This document shows positions 23,528 to 35,534 of a stretch of 64,000 bases of DNA, in pieces. The DNA lies in the NCBI RefSeq assembly GCF_047511655.1, contig NC_133387.1:18594353-18658352 (forward strand). The letters are read 5' to 3'. The DNA is from Castor canadensis. Its lineage: Eukaryota; Chordata; Mammalia; Rodentia; Castoridae. Positions within the stretch are counted from its first letter, which is position 1, and each line of letters begins with the position of its first letter. Under the pieces are notes generated by a model. It was not told the origin of the DNA. It saw only the letters and a program-made list of their open reading frames with translations, and did no database searches. A program made the translations under genes and the position numbers.

Positions 23528-24239
23528 GAAACTTCCTTGATGGAAGTTGGCAATGGCCTTGTAATTAGCAAAGAAAGTGGACTCCGTTGAAGCTTCATCT
23601 TAGACTTTCCAGCCATATTCAACAGTCTTCCCTACTCCTTTCTGGTAGCTGTATTTTGCAGACTTTCATGAACTTCCTCCCTAAAGTCTAGATACCATCC
23701 TCTTGACACCATTTCTACATCTGTAGCTGTACCCTCGCTCTCCTTTGCTTTCACTTATTGGTGTTACCTCTTAAGTGTTCACTTTGTCATTTCCTTTGTC
23801 TTCCTTTCCTCATGTTTCTATCCTCCCACACACCCTCAGGAACTTTATTTTACCTTTTATGCTCTTTCTTATGACTGCACCATTTCAAGTCACATCACTA
23901 ACATACTTACGTCACCTCAGTCATGTCACTCAGTTTATTGCAGTAAACACACACATGCACTCTTTTTCTCTAACTCCACACACAAAACAATTTTTCAATG
24001 TTTCTTCTTTCCTTCAAAGTCAACATTCCTCTAGGATGAACCAACACCTGCCTTTCATTGCCACTCATTCATTCTTCAGCCTAATGATGGATGTGTCATC
24101 GAGCAAATGATGCTGCATGTCAAGACTCCTCATTCATGAACTCCTTCCAAGTTCTCATATATGGCTTTGAATTCATAGCTGTGTATGATTCACCTTACAA
24201 AGGACTCCCCAACAGAACAAGTGAAGGCTCCCACTATTT
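23528..24239. other. Unassigned pyrimidine-rich DNA
   Basis: C+T-rich on the plus strand. It could be the upstream part of the L2 relic that follows, but no motif settles it. The 111-codon ORF at 23775-24110 is Phe/Ser/His-rich with no recognised family. Confidence 0.35.
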
Positions 24240-25041
24240 AGGTCCATTCTGGTTCAGATCATAGGAAACTTGCTTACTTGCTTCTAATCATTCTTCCAAA
24301 GCTTTTCTAACAAAAATCACAATTTAATTCCTACTTAGGAAATCCATAGGCAGTTCTTAATCTACTAGTCCTCTTTGTCACTTTTGTTACAACTAACAAT
24401 TTCACTCTTAAAACTGACCCTTTGCTTTAACTTTGACCCTCCTTGGATCTCTTTGGACATCCCCTGCTCCTTCTCATTCCCCTCTCTTTGCTTTTCCACT
24501 CTACATTGAATAAGTCATCAATACTATTAAGTCTACCTCTAAAATCTCTCTCCTGTAATCATTGCTACCTCCATTCAGGCCTTTCTCTCAGTTTCAACAC
24601 CCCCACACACACACACATCATTAAAATCCTTAATTCTTGACAATGAAAACAAAAAGTCCTTTTGAAGTTATGCAAAGCCTTTCAAGATGTCTTCTCTCCA
24701 CTCAATTATCAACCTACAATTCAGCCAAAATAATTTCTTTTCTGAGAAGCCATACCTGTGCTTTGTATCTACAGATTCTTATGTGTGAAGAACAATTTTA
24801 CATTCTCTCCTATTCCCCTATCCACCATCCCATTGCACTCTTAAGATGAGCTTAAGAATTCTCTATTTACCCTATTTTAAATTGAGTTTGCCTTCCTTGC
24901 CTACAATAACATCCTGAACCTACCTCTATTATAGTCTTCATCATCCCAGGCTGTAATTGTTGATTTAGTTGTCTGCTTCTCCCTTGAGATCAAGGAACAT
25001 GTGTAACCCATCTTGTACAGGTAGCACTAAGAATAATGCTT
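24240..25041 (+). mobile_element. L2 (CR1-type LINE) 3' relic
   Basis: The 3' part reads 'gagatcaaggaacatgtgta', 'acccatcttgtacaggtagc' and 'actaagaataatgcttgg', the decayed order of an L2 3' end ('gagggcagggactttgt...cagcgcctagaacagtgcctgg'). Upstream C+T-rich words ('ctctcctgtaatcattgcta', 'aggcctttctctcag') fit the end of L2 ORF2. A (CA)n run sits near 24604-24617. The 5' boundary is uncertain. Confidence 0.55.
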
Positions 25042-25235
25042 GGACTGGGAGTAGTGGTTCACATCTGTAATCCCAGCTACTCAGGAAACAAATGCAGTAG
25101 GCTCATGAGTTCAAGAGCAAAGTTAACCCTGGAAAGGTTAGCAGGACCCTACCTTTAAAATGAAATAAAACAAATGGGCTGGGGCAACATGAGTGAGGCT
25201 TTGGGTTCATTCTCAAGGAGGAGGAGGAGGATAAT
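25042..25235 (+). mobile_element. Composite SINE: 7SL-like (B1/Alu-type) unit plus ID-like tail
   Basis: 'gggagtagtggttcacatct' then 'gtaatcccagctactcagga' is the 7SL-derived A-box end; 'agttcaagagcaaagttaac' follows. A second part at 25177-25235 ('gggctggggcaacatgagtg ... gggttcattctcaagg') looks like a damaged ID-like tRNA-derived unit. Composite SINEs of this type are known in castorimorph and sciurid rodents. Diverged and non-coding. Confidence 0.65.
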
Positions 25236-26416
25236 TCTGACTTAATATTTTCTCAACAAGCACCTGTTGGATAAATGGTTAAGTAAAATTAAAAGCTCAA
25301 AAATACTTCAATAGAATTAGTTTGGGAGACATTTTCCCTCTATATTTTTCTGCCTAAAGCTTTTTTTAAAACTTAATCTTAAGTTGAATACCCTGTTCTC
25401 TGTCTGAAATGAAGCTAAAATTGACTATTTTTGAATATTTCATATTTATAAATATTTCTTTTCATCAGCCTAATCAATATTTATTTAGTGCCACATGGTA
25501 CATGTACTAGAGTCTTTGGGGTTCCTATACTATGAAGAAGAGTCAAGAAATATGTTCTTACCAATCAACTTGAGATCCTTTGTGATAATCAGTCTCCTTC
25601 TCAAGTCTGAGGGAATTTATCTATATTAAAGGGATCTGAAATTGCACATGTAAGTAAAACATCCATTGAGATCTATTTTTAACAAATAACATTATAAAGA
25701 TTGACAGAAAATAAAAAAGTTAGTGTATTATAGTAAAAGTCTGGAAGCCTGAATACCTGCCTTCTGAACCTCAGTTTTTCTTATGTAGAAATTGAAAAAA
25801 TAATTCCCTAACCTGCTTTTGCCTTCACACCCTCCCACCTTATCCTGAAAACCTAAGACACTCTGACAAACATCACACACAGGAAATGCCATAGGAGAGG
25901 ATGAAAGGATGTTTAAAAAAAACAGGCATTTAATTAAGTCAGAACACCAACAAAGTATAAATATAAGCAGAGAAAATGGCAGAGAATCATGCTCTCAAAT
26001 GCAGCAGATTGTTGAATATATTCTTTCTTTACCACTGTGAAGTGATCATCTGAAGGCTCATAGTCAAGGGGCAATGGAGTCTGTTGCCCACTTTGCCATT
26101 CTCTTTTTCAGAGGGTGCCTTTGATTTATGAAGAACTCATGCCCTTAAAGAACGAGGCAATGTAAGAAAGATGTCTTCTTGGAAGCAGAGAACAACCCTC
26201 ACCAGACACCAAATCTACCTTGATTGTGGACTCGTAGCTCCAGAACCACAAGAAAATTTCTGCTCTTTATTTTAAGAAGAGAAATAGAATCAAGTAATAA
26301 TGCATTAAGACTTATCCTATATTCTTCTAGGTTCCAGGATTAAAGAATAAAGCTACTGAAATTATAGATTTCCTTCTAGGTTGGCTTTCCTAAATCAATT
26401 GAATGGAAGAACAGAA
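25236..26416. other. Unassigned DNA
   Basis: No recognised repeat, no ORF above 60 codons, no RNA gene seen. Confidence 0.45.
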
Positions 26417-26486
26417 AAGAATTCAAGAATTCTGGCTTAGAGTAAATATTGCTCACTTTTAAATTCTCCTAAAAGATGTCTACATA
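26417..26486 (+). repeat. 70-bp direct repeat, copy 1
   Basis: Starts 'aagaattcaagaattctggc' and ends 'gatgtctacata'. It matches 27143-27212 at 68 of 70 positions (differences only in 'gctcac' versus 'actcag'). It is not a repeat family I recognise. Confidence 0.9.
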
Positions 26487-26494
26487 ATTACATT

Positions 26495-27070
26495 TGTGAC
26501 TTAAAAAATATTTATTGAATACATACTATGAAGCAGGGACTGTCCTGCGTATACAGATATGGGCAAAACATTGGAAAGTCCTGTCATCTGTGAGCTTACA
26601 TTCCAAAGCAAGGAGCCTGGCAAGCAGCTGAAGAAATAAAATTTATGTTCCAGGTAAGATGAACAATATAGAGAAAAAGGATGGGAGGTGCTGGACAAAG
26701 ATGGTCATTTGAAGTAGATTGGTTATGAAAAGCCTCATTGAGAAAGTAACATTTGACTGAAACCTGAAGGAGATTAATGAGTCACAGTAATATTGGAGAA
26801 CATGGGATGAATCATGAAAACATCTGAATTCTGAACTTTCCAGGACAAGGGAACTACAGTGTCAGGTTCCTGAGTAAGTAGAGTGAAGAGGGTGAGGATG
26901 TGAGCTAGTTGGCTGAAGCCCAATGAGTGATGGATGAAATAATAGAAGAAGGCTAGAGAGCTACAGCAGGAATAAATCATGCAGGGTCTTGATAACTTTT
27001 TCTCTGAATGAGACGGGAAAGCATTGAAGGGTTTTCAGCAGAAGAGCAGGATCTGACCTAGGTTTTAAAG
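26495..27070 (-). mobile_element. L2 (CR1-type LINE) 3' end, antisense
   Basis: 'aaatatttattgaatacata' followed by 'ctatgaagcagggactgtcc' is the reverse of the L2 3' terminus ('ggcacatagtaggtgctcaataaatatttg'). Further on, 'gagcttacattccaaagcaa', 'gcctcattgagaaagtaaca', 'catgcagggtcttgat' and 'aagcattgaagggttttcag' keep the correct reverse order of the L2 tail over about 570 bp. Ancient and non-coding. It is bracketed by the two copies of the 70-bp direct repeat. Confidence 0.72.
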
Positions 27071-27142
27071 AGCATGTAAGTGTGTTCATTCCAACATGCT
27101 ACATATGAATTACATATTTTTCTTTACATATGTAAATATACA

Positions 27143-27212
27143 AAGAATTCAAGAATTCTGGCTTAGAGTAAATATTACTCAGTTTTAAATTCTCCTAAAA
27201 GATGTCTACATA
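27143..27212 (+). repeat. 70-bp direct repeat, copy 2
   Basis: Same sequence as 26417-26486 with two mismatches, 726 bp downstream and in the same orientation. Confidence 0.9.
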
Positions 27213-27252
27213 TTTACATATTTTTGAATATGTAATTCAAAAACTCCAAGCT

Positions 27253-27345
27253 AGGGCTAGGACTGTGGCTCAAGTAGTAGAGTGCTTGCCTAGCAAGTAT
27301 AAGGCCCTGAGTTTGAATCCTAATACTGTAAAAATAACAACAAAT
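27253..27345 (+). mobile_element. ID-like tRNA-derived SINE
   Basis: Pol III A-box region 'tggctcaagtagtagagtgc' at 27267-27286, then 'ttgcctagcaagtataaggc', and B-box 'gtttgaatcc' at 27311-27320, followed by an A-rich tail. The body is typical of the rodent ID-like family and was made from a tRNA-like RNA. The short ORF across it is spurious. Confidence 0.85.
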
Positions 27346-28010
27346 ACAACAAACAAAACACAAGCCCTCAAAGCTAACATGTTTTGAAGTACAATATTAT
27401 TTACATGAATTAGAGGATCATTATTTAAATTAAACCTTTTCAATATAAGAATGTAGTTGTAAAAATCCATATTATGTGAAATTCCAAGGTCAGATGTCCA
27501 TATTTATTTAACAACAATAACAAATGAGTAATCTATGCATTCACTTTGAAATGTATGAGATAATAGGATATTTGAACACTAATTGAACATTTGTAATATT
27601 AAAGAATTGTTAGATTTTTTTAGTACAGTAATTACTTAAAAGCCCTGTCTTGTAAAGGTAAATACTGAAATAGTTACAGATTAAATGATGAAATATCTTA
27701 TATTGACTTCAAAATAATCCAGGTGGTAGAGTTGGGAAATTAGCTGAGGGACAAAATGAAACGACATGGACTTGTGTTAATTGTTGAAGCTAGGAGACAA
27801 GCACAGGGGTTCATTGTGCTATTCTCTCTGCTGTTTGAAAATTTCTGTAATATACATTTTTGAACTAGAAAAACTTAAGTCCTTTTATAAAATGAAAAGC
27901 ACTTTCAGTCTAATGTAAAGGGAAGTTATGACTTTTAATGAAAATCTCTATCAATTCATGTCTTTGATAATTAAGGCTTCCCGTGCCTATTTTTAAGCTG
28001 TTCAGTGTGT
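27346..28010 (+). other. Mostly unassigned, with a possible L1M 3' end at 27700-27875
   Basis: 'ggggttcattgtgctattct' followed by 'ctctgctgtttgaaaatttc' near 27807-27846 resembles the 3' end of mammal-wide L1M elements ('ggttcattatactattctctctacttttg'). The rest carries nothing recognisable. Confidence 0.35.
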
Positions 28011-28180
28011 TGTAGTGGAAAAAGCACTGGCCTGTGAATCAGGCATGTTAGGCTCCTCTTTGCCAATGACTAACTCTGTAGCCCTGAGCGACTGACATAA
28101 GGACTGTGGAGTTTAGCTTCCTCCTTTAAAAAATAAAGGAGTTAGAACAGATGGTCACTAAGGTTTCCTTCAAACCCAAG
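28011..28180 (+). mobile_element. MIR SINE, sense
   Basis: 'tagtggaaaaagcactggcc', 'tgtgaatcaggcatgttagg', 'aatgactaactctgtagccc' and 'ggagttagaacagatggtca' follow the MIR consensus in order over about 170 bp. The tRNA-related head is at the left. Ancient, shared across mammals. Confidence 0.75.
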
Positions 28181-28393
28181 ACATAATCTGTGTGATGGAT
28201 GATCTGCATTAATTTTGATTTTAGTGACTGCCCTAAAGCAAACATATGCCACTAAAGGGTGAAAAAAAGATGGTACCAAGCCAGAGTCCTACGAGATCCA
28301 ATAAAATGCCTGAGAATTAAGTAATTCCATCATTTCCATTCCAGATTCCTCCTGTCACAAATTAAATAACAAAATAAAAAAAATTCTCCTTAG

Positions 28394-28612
28394 CAAGGGT
28401 TTATAAACTTTTTCTATGTAGGGTCAGATAGAAACTATCTCAGGCTTTGCTGGCCATAAAATGTCCCTGTAACGTCTTATCTCTACCACTGTTGTATAAG
28501 TATAGCCACTAGGTATATGTAAATCAATGGGGTGGCTGATTCAAAATTTTTATTTACAAAACAGACAGCAGGCATCATTTTGCCTACAAGCTATAGTTTG
28601 CTGATCCTGGCT
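28394..28612 (+). mobile_element. Non-autonomous hAT (Charlie-class) DNA transposon relic
   Basis: 'caagggtttataaacttttt' at the left and 'atagtttgctgatcctgg' at the right are degraded inverted termini of a mammal-wide hAT MITE. Inside, 'gggtcagatagaaactatct', 'caggctttgctggccataaa' and 'tttacaaaacagacagcagg' keep the family order. About 220 bp. The exact MER name is not certain. Confidence 0.65.
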
Positions 28613-28784
28613 CTTTAGCATAATCAGGCATTAATATAAGGTTCTTAATATAATCAGATAATAAAATAGAGATATTAAGTCCTGTTCTTCTGTTTCACAT
28701 TTTGTTAATTTGCATATTCCAACAGTGAGTAATAATGAGATCTAATCCCATCTATTACCATTTGCTAAATCCGGTCTCTCTTTC

Positions 28785-29416
28785 ATCATCTCCACTGCTT
28801 CATCCTAACATCTCATCTCTGGATTATTGCAATATGCCTGAGGGGTTTTGTCCTATTGCAATCTTTTCTCTGTTCAGCAGACAGGGGTCCCATTGGTGAG
28901 GAACTTGGATCATGTCAATATCTACTTAAAGATCCAGGGGCTTCTAAGACTCCTCGTGGTGGTCTCTAAGGCCCTCCATGATTTTCCCTTTCTCTTTCTT
29001 CACCCCCAGTCACTCTTCCCCACATCCTCGGTGCTCCAAACATTCTTCCTATGTCTTTGACATGCTAAGTTCATACTACCTCAGAGTGTCTGACTCTGTT
29101 ACAACCTGCCAGAATAACTCACTGACTGCCTCAATGTTGATCTCTCAATTCAGATATCACCTCCTCACATGAGCCTTCTCTGACCATCAGTTCACAATCT
29201 ATTGCTTCTTCATATTTCTTCCTAAAACTTGTCCCCATTTAGAATGAGATTGCTTACTTATTGCTTGCATGTTTGTTGTCTGCTCATCCCAGACGATTGT
29301 ATTAAGAGTTCAAGGACCAAGATTTTATTTCATTCACTCCTCTATCTGCAGCATCGAGAACAGTACTTGGCATTTAACAGATACTCAATAAATGCCTGCT
29401 GCATAAGTGAATAAAT
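28785..29416 (+). mobile_element. L2 (CR1-type LINE) 3' end, sense
   Basis: 'tctggattattgcaatatgc' (28818-28837), 'ggtctctaaggccctccatg' (28961-28980), 'tcagatatcacctcctcaca', 'tgagccttctctgaccatca' and, at the end, 'aacagtacttggcatttaac' and 'tactcaataaatgcctgct' match L2 in order over more than 600 bp. This is the best-preserved L2 piece here. The ORFs at 28848-29060, 28978-29172 and 29229-29414 are remnants or chance frames of it. Confidence 0.8.
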
Positions 29417-29469
29417 TACTCTTCAATTTCTTATGTTTATAATCCCACATTTTTCCTTTAAATTATACC

Positions 29470-29640
29470 ATGTAACTGTATTAGTTAATGTAGTCAAAAT
29501 GTTGTAACAAATGTTCCCCAAACAGCACAGAGGTTCTGACATAGTCAAAGTGTGTTTCTTTCTTTTATCATAGTTCTGGGAGATAGACAGATTGACAGCC
29601 TTCCTTAGCAAGAATAACTACCATCTTTAACAGGTAGTTT
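29470..29640 (-). mobile_element. MaLR-like LTR remnant, antisense
   Basis: 'tgtattagttaatgtagtca' and 'aacagcacagaggttctgac' then 'tcatagttctgggag' fit the first third of an antisense MaLR/MLT1 LTR. The rest is lost. Weak call. Confidence 0.35.
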
Positions 29641-31760
29641 CTCTGGATGTCCTGAAGCATCTTTTGTCTAAACCAAGTTGATGGGCAAAAACATGTAAGA
29701 AAAAGAAAAGTTCAACAGAATATTTAAAAGACCAGGCTTGGGGGAGGCACATATTTGCTATGTCCACTCGTATTTTATTGGCTAGGACTTAGTCACATAG
29801 CTACATAAATTCAAGGAATCCTGAGAGGTACAGCTGTTATCTGGTCCAAGTTTTCTCAGTAACAACTATTCTTTGAGTAGAAACTCAGATCGTTGTCGGA
29901 GAGCTAACCATCTCTGCCAACATGTCCATTCCCAGTCTTCACATTCACCTGACAGTTATCTTAAATGTGAAGTACAGAGCTAATGGTATAGAATAAGTAA
30001 ACCCTCACAAGAAATATTCACATGACCCATACTAATTCAAACCTAACAAATAAAATTAAAATAGCTAATATAAATCTTTATCTTTAATACTAATTCTTAC
30101 ATTTTTACTTTTTCTACACCTATACCCAGAAGTTTTCCAAATCATACAAAACATGCATCACCTTAGTATCCTAAAATTCCATCAAAACTATTTTCCAGAT
30201 CCCAAATTTTCCTCCTCCATGTGTCATTTTTGTGACTAGCTAAGAAGCCACCCGTGTGGTTCTCTAGGTTCATTCTTCATCTCACATCTCTTGTGTGACT
30301 TCTAAAATTTCCTCAAGAACTAACCTGCAAAATTCACAGTTGCAGTGACAACTGATTTGTACTTACAATGTTTATGAAAAACTATTATAAACGTATATAT
30401 AAAATGTTATATATATAAAATGTTAAAAATGTCTCTGTGACCGATGGGAAAGTGAATAATTTTATATCTTTCTCTTATGTTCTGTATTTTACACTATTCT
30501 ACATAATAAAAGTAAAATGCATCTCTATCAACTTCCAATCAATTTTAAGACCTTGGTGTTGTCTCTGTCATTTCCCCTTACTCAACTCCCAAATTCTCTT
30601 TTGAGATTTGCCTGCTTTTGCTCTATTTTTAAAGAAACTTTGCTTCTTGAAAGAAAAGAAAGTAGCTTCTGAATTTCTGCATATTGCAGCTTGGCCTTTA
30701 ATCATGTAGCATGCTTGCCTGGTAAAGGGCTGTGCTATAAAGAAAGATTTTTATAGCTACAAAATCCAACATAGAATGGGACATTGAACAAGATTTCAAT
30801 TGATCTCATTATATCACTAATAGAATTTTATCTATACATGAACAATCCAAAAATCTCATTTTAAGTAGCAGCTTCAACCTCCTCTCTCTAATTTCTCAAA
30901 ACTGCTAAAAAAGAAGCAATACTAAACAAGTTTAGTTAGTTTTTCCTTTCCCTTCACTTAAGGGAGCATTCCTAGTGCCAAATATCAGGGAATGGAGAGA
31001 AAGAAAAAACCTCAAAGGATAAATAATCTAAAAATCATACAACAGTTCTCTGGATAAAAAGAATTTGTACCATGTAGCACTTGGTGCCACATGATCTAAG
31101 GCTGAATGATTAATTACTGAACCACTGGAAGCTATTTCTCTCTGTCCCTTCTGGACTTTATAAGCAGCAGAAAACCAAGTGTGCAAATTAAAAAAAAAAT
31201 GCATTGATCTTATTTCATCTTCCCAAAACAGCAGGACTAAGACTTGGTTATACTACCTAAATTGAAAAATCTCAATGTGTAACACAAGTGCACTGTCATT
31301 CTGATATCTCCACAGATGGCTCCATGCTGACTTCGACCCCTGTGAACAGCCCAAACCTTTGTAGTAGAGGTTGCTTTTCATGCTGTTGCACCACTGTGAC
31401 AAAAGTTCCACTCCACCTGCCACCCCACCTCCAACCCAGACACAGCTTCCCACACCAAGTCAAAGTCCTTCTACCCACAAGTTTTATACATACATGTACA
31501 CACACAAACACACACATTCATAAATACACATGCAAACACACAGACGCTTGCATTGACTTTATCACATATCGTGACAGACTAAATTATTCATGGACACATA
31601 AGACTAGATCTGAGTGGATTGCCAAGATTCCTATTCATCAAAATGGCATTATGGTTGTGATAGATTAAGTCTCTTGCTCATAGTTTAACCTGCTCAAGAT
31701 CATGGATCCTTTTAGAATCTCAAGAAAACTGTGTCCCTGTCCTCATAAAATATCTGCAAT
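29641..31760. other. Unassigned DNA
   Basis: No exon, RNA gene or confident repeat seen. The (CA)-rich words near 31495-31540 create a 126-codon ORF (31288-31668) with a His/Thr-rich low-complexity end, which I do not call a gene. Confidence 0.4.
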
Positions 31761-31770
31761 AACACACACA

Positions 31771-31806
<36 letters not shown>
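31761..31806. repeat. (CA)n microsatellite
   Basis: About 23 CA units with one interruption ('catacaca'). Confidence 0.95.
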
Positions 31807-31808
<2 letters not shown>

Positions 31809-32137
31809 GCTATATATTTTCGGGGAACTCAGAAACCTCTATGAAGCCTATAAACCCCCAAGTTTAGAATTGTAAATCCCACATTTAGGAAGAAATAATT
31901 CTGAAAATGTGACAAAATTTGTATCAGCCCCAGAAGTGTGAAGAAATCAGTGTCAGCCTGTAATCTGATTTCTTCCTCAATGAGCCAACTCCACCAATTT
32001 TTTTCTTAAGTTCCATTTTAGACATTCATTATTCCTCTTCCCTATGTCTTTTAATGTCATGTTCCCCCTTCATTCTTCTCCCTAACTCTCTTGTCTCTGT
32101 CTCTATCTTTCTCAATGTCTGGTTTTAACTGTGTATA
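31807..32137. other. Unassigned DNA between microsatellites
   Basis: Nothing recognisable. Confidence 0.4.
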
Positions 32138-32329
32138 TTTCTTCTTCTTCTTCTTCTTCTTCTTCTTCTTCTTCTTCTTCTTCTTCTTCTTCTTCTTCTT
32201 CTTCTTCTCCTTCTTCTTCTTCTTCCTCCTCCTCCTCCTCCTCCTCCTTCCTCTTCTTCTTCTTTCTTCTTCCTTCTCCTCCTCCTCCTCCTCCTCCTCC
32301 TTCTCATTCTTCTTCTTCTCTCTCTCTCT
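32138..32329. repeat. Long (TTC)n/(TCC)n polypyrimidine microsatellite
   Basis: About 190 bp of nearly pure C+T on the plus strand: (CTT)n, then (CCT)n, mixed, (CTC)n, (TTC)n and finally (TC)n, with one A at 32306. It is followed by (CA)-rich DNA to 32356. It generates overlapping Ser-, Phe- or Arg/Lys-rich ORFs on both strands that are artefacts. Mirror-like polypyrimidine tracts of this kind can form triplex DNA and are length-unstable. Confidence 0.97.
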
Positions 32330-32356
32330 GACACACACTAACACACAAACACAGGT

Positions 32357-33052
32357 GTGTGTCATTTGTGGTTTCTATGATAAGTTTCATTTAGGAATTT
32401 GATTTTGTTATAACACCACAGCCTGCATCTTTAGAATGGCTCTACTCTGCACTCATTCAATCAATTCTAATTTTTCAACATCATTTAAATTCTTTCTATT
32501 GTCTTACATTTGCTGAATAACAATTACTTCATCTGTACTGTCATAGTTTAGTGTCTGAGTACAAAATTTCTCTACTAATAAAATTTATTTCTCTTCTCAG
32601 TTTTCACATTGTGGTATGCTGTGAAATACATCAGTGCATTGACTGCTATATAAATATCAACCACAACTAAACATGTTAACCCCAAAGTGACATAAACAAT
32701 AATATTTCTGTAGTGAACCGTATTTCCCACACTGACTTCTACAGTTTCATTCTTCAATAATAAGACATCACTATGTGGTTACACAGGTGAGGCATCCACT
32801 GTACATTTCTATGCAAATTTTAAGAACTCTCATGTGCATACATGCCAAAAAAAAACCACATACAGACTGGTAATGAGATACATAAGGGAGGATTAGTGCA
32901 GTAAGGGGACTAGAATGAGCACAAAAAGGAAATGTTGATTCCAGTTGACTAACTCAACATAAAGTTCGGGAACTCACCTTAGAAAAAAGCCACACATCAT
33001 TGTTCTAAAGAACAACACCATGCTCTCGTGCCTTGACCAACACTCCTACTTT
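32357..33052. other. Unassigned DNA
   Basis: No confident feature. Confidence 0.4.
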
Positions 33053-33058
33053 CTCTCT

Positions 33059-33130
<72 letters not shown>
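33053..33130. repeat. (CT)n microsatellite
   Basis: About 75 bp of (TC)n with a few TTTC interruptions. Confidence 0.95.
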
Positions 33131-33132
<2 letters not shown>

Positions 33133-33204
33133 TACCGTAGTGCATAGTGTTCACCGAACGCACACACCTCCTCTCAGCTCTACCTTGAATATTTAATCAT
33201 CAAT

Positions 33205-33400
33205 GGTCATTATCATCTTTTGGTTACCCATCTAGGATATTTTCATTTACTACTTATAATCACACTGTGAGGTAGGTATTATTTTTCTATTCTAGTGATG
33301 AAAAACACAGGGCAATGAACTTGCCAATAGTCTATAGTCAGCAGGTATCAGAATAAGAATGATCATCAGTCTGAATCCAGACCCCATTTCCTGTTGAACT
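33205..33400 (-). mobile_element. MIR SINE, antisense
   Basis: 'acactgtgaggtaggtatta', 'tgaacttgccaatagtctat', 'agtcagcaggtatcagaata' and 'tctgaatccagacccc' follow the reverse of the MIR core. Diverged but in order. Confidence 0.6.
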
Positions 33401-34098
33401 GTCCATCATGTGTGCATGTCCCCTGTGTACATTGAGTACAAATCTTCTATCTGTTTTCACTGGTTTCAAATAAAATGTGTACTTTTATTTGTTTATCACT
33501 TATTCTATCTGACCAGTCCATTTTCCATGTGTTTTCATCCTCAGAGGACTCTCTTATTATCTCTAACTCTCTGCCTTCTGTTTGAAGGTATTAGCTCATT
33601 CCAGAGAGAAGACAGACACCATGTAGGTATTTCCACGTCATTTCCTTGCCTGCTCTGATCTGGCTTTGGTTATATCCTCTACTTATGTACACAGCTCCTG
33701 TTAAGAAACCCCTTCCATATTCAATGTAACTACCAACATGCTCAGAAACCATTTCTTCTAGTTGTTCTTCAAGCCTAAAGGAAGTAAAGGAGTTTCTGAT
33801 TTTTGCTAGTTCCAATGTGCTTTCTTATTCATTTTAATTCTGTTAGCCCTGCCTGAGCCTCTTCACTCAACTCTCCTCCACTCCTCTTTTATTATCTGTT
33901 TCTGTCTTGGACCCTACTGATTGTGCCTATTTATGGAAATGTGCACAGGACTCTACACATATGCATGGTTACATGTGTATGGTTATGTGTGTATGCACAC
34001 ACATGTGTGTGTGTGAAAATTGATTTACTATGTGGTTACAAATACAAAAAATTTGTAGTGTATACAAATACAAAAAAAATTGACTATGGTGTGTGTGT

Positions 34099-34145
<47 letters not shown>

Positions 34146-34719
34146 AGAAAGGTAGGGAAATGAACTGGGTAAATAAAATCAAGCATGCAGTGTAGCATGG
34201 GAATAATATAAAGAAAATTGGTTAAAAATGCATCACTAAGTAGAGTGCAGAGATTTAAAGAGAAACAATACCTACATTGTTAACTAAGGTCAAGGTGACT
34301 GGGGCCTAGACATTGAACCTTAAGATTTTAGGCCTCATGACAGCCAATGCTGGTTTTAGGAGATTCATTTCAGAGTAGAACTAAATTCTTCAGAGAAAAT
34401 AACCTGCTCACAAGAGTCCAGTCATCATCTCAATCAAGTAGACTTGCATTCCTATAGAACAAGACTCATCAAAGGAGGATTTAGAAGATCAAAACTAAAA
34501 AAGAGAGAGAGAGAGAGAATTATGGCCTTGGATGACACATGAGTGTGTTGATGGAAGAGCTACAATTCAGAGACTCTAAGAAAACCCTGAACTCATTTGG
34601 GCTCTAGTTCTAGGTGTGGCTAATGACATCACTTAATTTTAAACTCTACAGGACAATGAAATCAACCCTGTCTTATGCATACTCAGCCTATAGTGCATAG
34701 TAATAAACATTCAACAATA
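33401..34719. other. Unassigned DNA with short (TG)n and (GA)n runs
   Basis: A (TG)-rich stretch at about 33985-34016, (GA)n at 34101-34139 and a short (GA)n at 34502-34519. ORFs at 33410-33658 and 33923-34195 are not supported by any motif; the second is partly microsatellite. Confidence 0.5.
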
Positions 34720-35300
34720 TCCATAAAATAAGTGAGCAAATATGCCAGAAATTGGATAGACAATTTGGAGAAAATGACATAAAATATAAAGGATGTAAAA
34801 GAGATGCACACTAAAAACAAAAACTCCCAGAGAATAATACTAAAAAAAAAAATACAAGAAGCATTTGACAACACAGTTCAGGAGTAAATTATATCCAAAA
34901 ACAAAATATTTGAATTTATTTATTAAAGTGGCATCTTGGCCTGGGTAAAAATAAATTGACCAGCTACAGACAACACAAAGATAGCTTAATATTACAGTGA
35001 ACTTCAAGGTGAAGGGAAAAACAAACCAAACACGTGAATATAAATATAAATAGTGATTTTCCTCTAATAAAAGAAGAAAATCAAGCTGGCATCAGACTTC
35101 TTCACAGCAAAATTCCAAGCTAAAAGACTGCATCACTACACCTGCAAGTACCCAAGGAAAGATACTAATTGTTAACTCATAAATTTGTACTAAATAGTTT
35201 TGAGGATGAAAGATTTCAAAGATGCTTTCCATGAGCCCTATTTGACAAAAGGAAACATAGAGTTTCTGGGGTGTGACCAACTACAGTCTCAAGAGAGATG
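34720..35300 (+). mobile_element. Old L1 ORF1 remnant, sense
   Basis: 'catcagacttcttcacagca', 'aaattccaagctaaaagact', then 'gaaagatttcaaagatgctt' are decayed forms of the ORF1 C-terminal coding order ('gacttctcaacagaaaccatacaagccagaag...'). Upstream the A-rich coding-like sequence fits ORF1. Frames are gone. Confidence 0.4.
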
Positions 35301-35534
35301 AATGGAAAAACCAAAAACTAAAGGTGAGAAGCACTGCACCTAAGTAAGATTAAGATAAAACAAAAGTTTACAAAGACTTGGTAGCAAAACAGCAACCATG
35401 AAGGTTATGAGAAAAAGTAAATGTTGTTTAAAAATCAGCAGGGAAAAGAGGAAGAGAAAGAGAGAAGCAATGTAAATAGCTGAGGATGAAGATATTTTAC
35501 TCAAAATTAATGAACCAAGTCAAAGAAATAGGCA

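Noticed and set aside
27202..27387. SINE-spanning ORF, and possible tRNA gene from the A and B boxes
   Set aside because: The A and B boxes belong to the ID-like SINE; there is no cloverleaf with paired acceptor and anticodon stems, and an A-rich tail follows.
32057..32402. Overlapping ORFs of 66-103 codons, Lys/Arg/Glu-rich or Ser/Phe-rich
   Set aside because: They are translations of the TTC/TCC microsatellite on both strands, open only because the repeat lacks stop codons.
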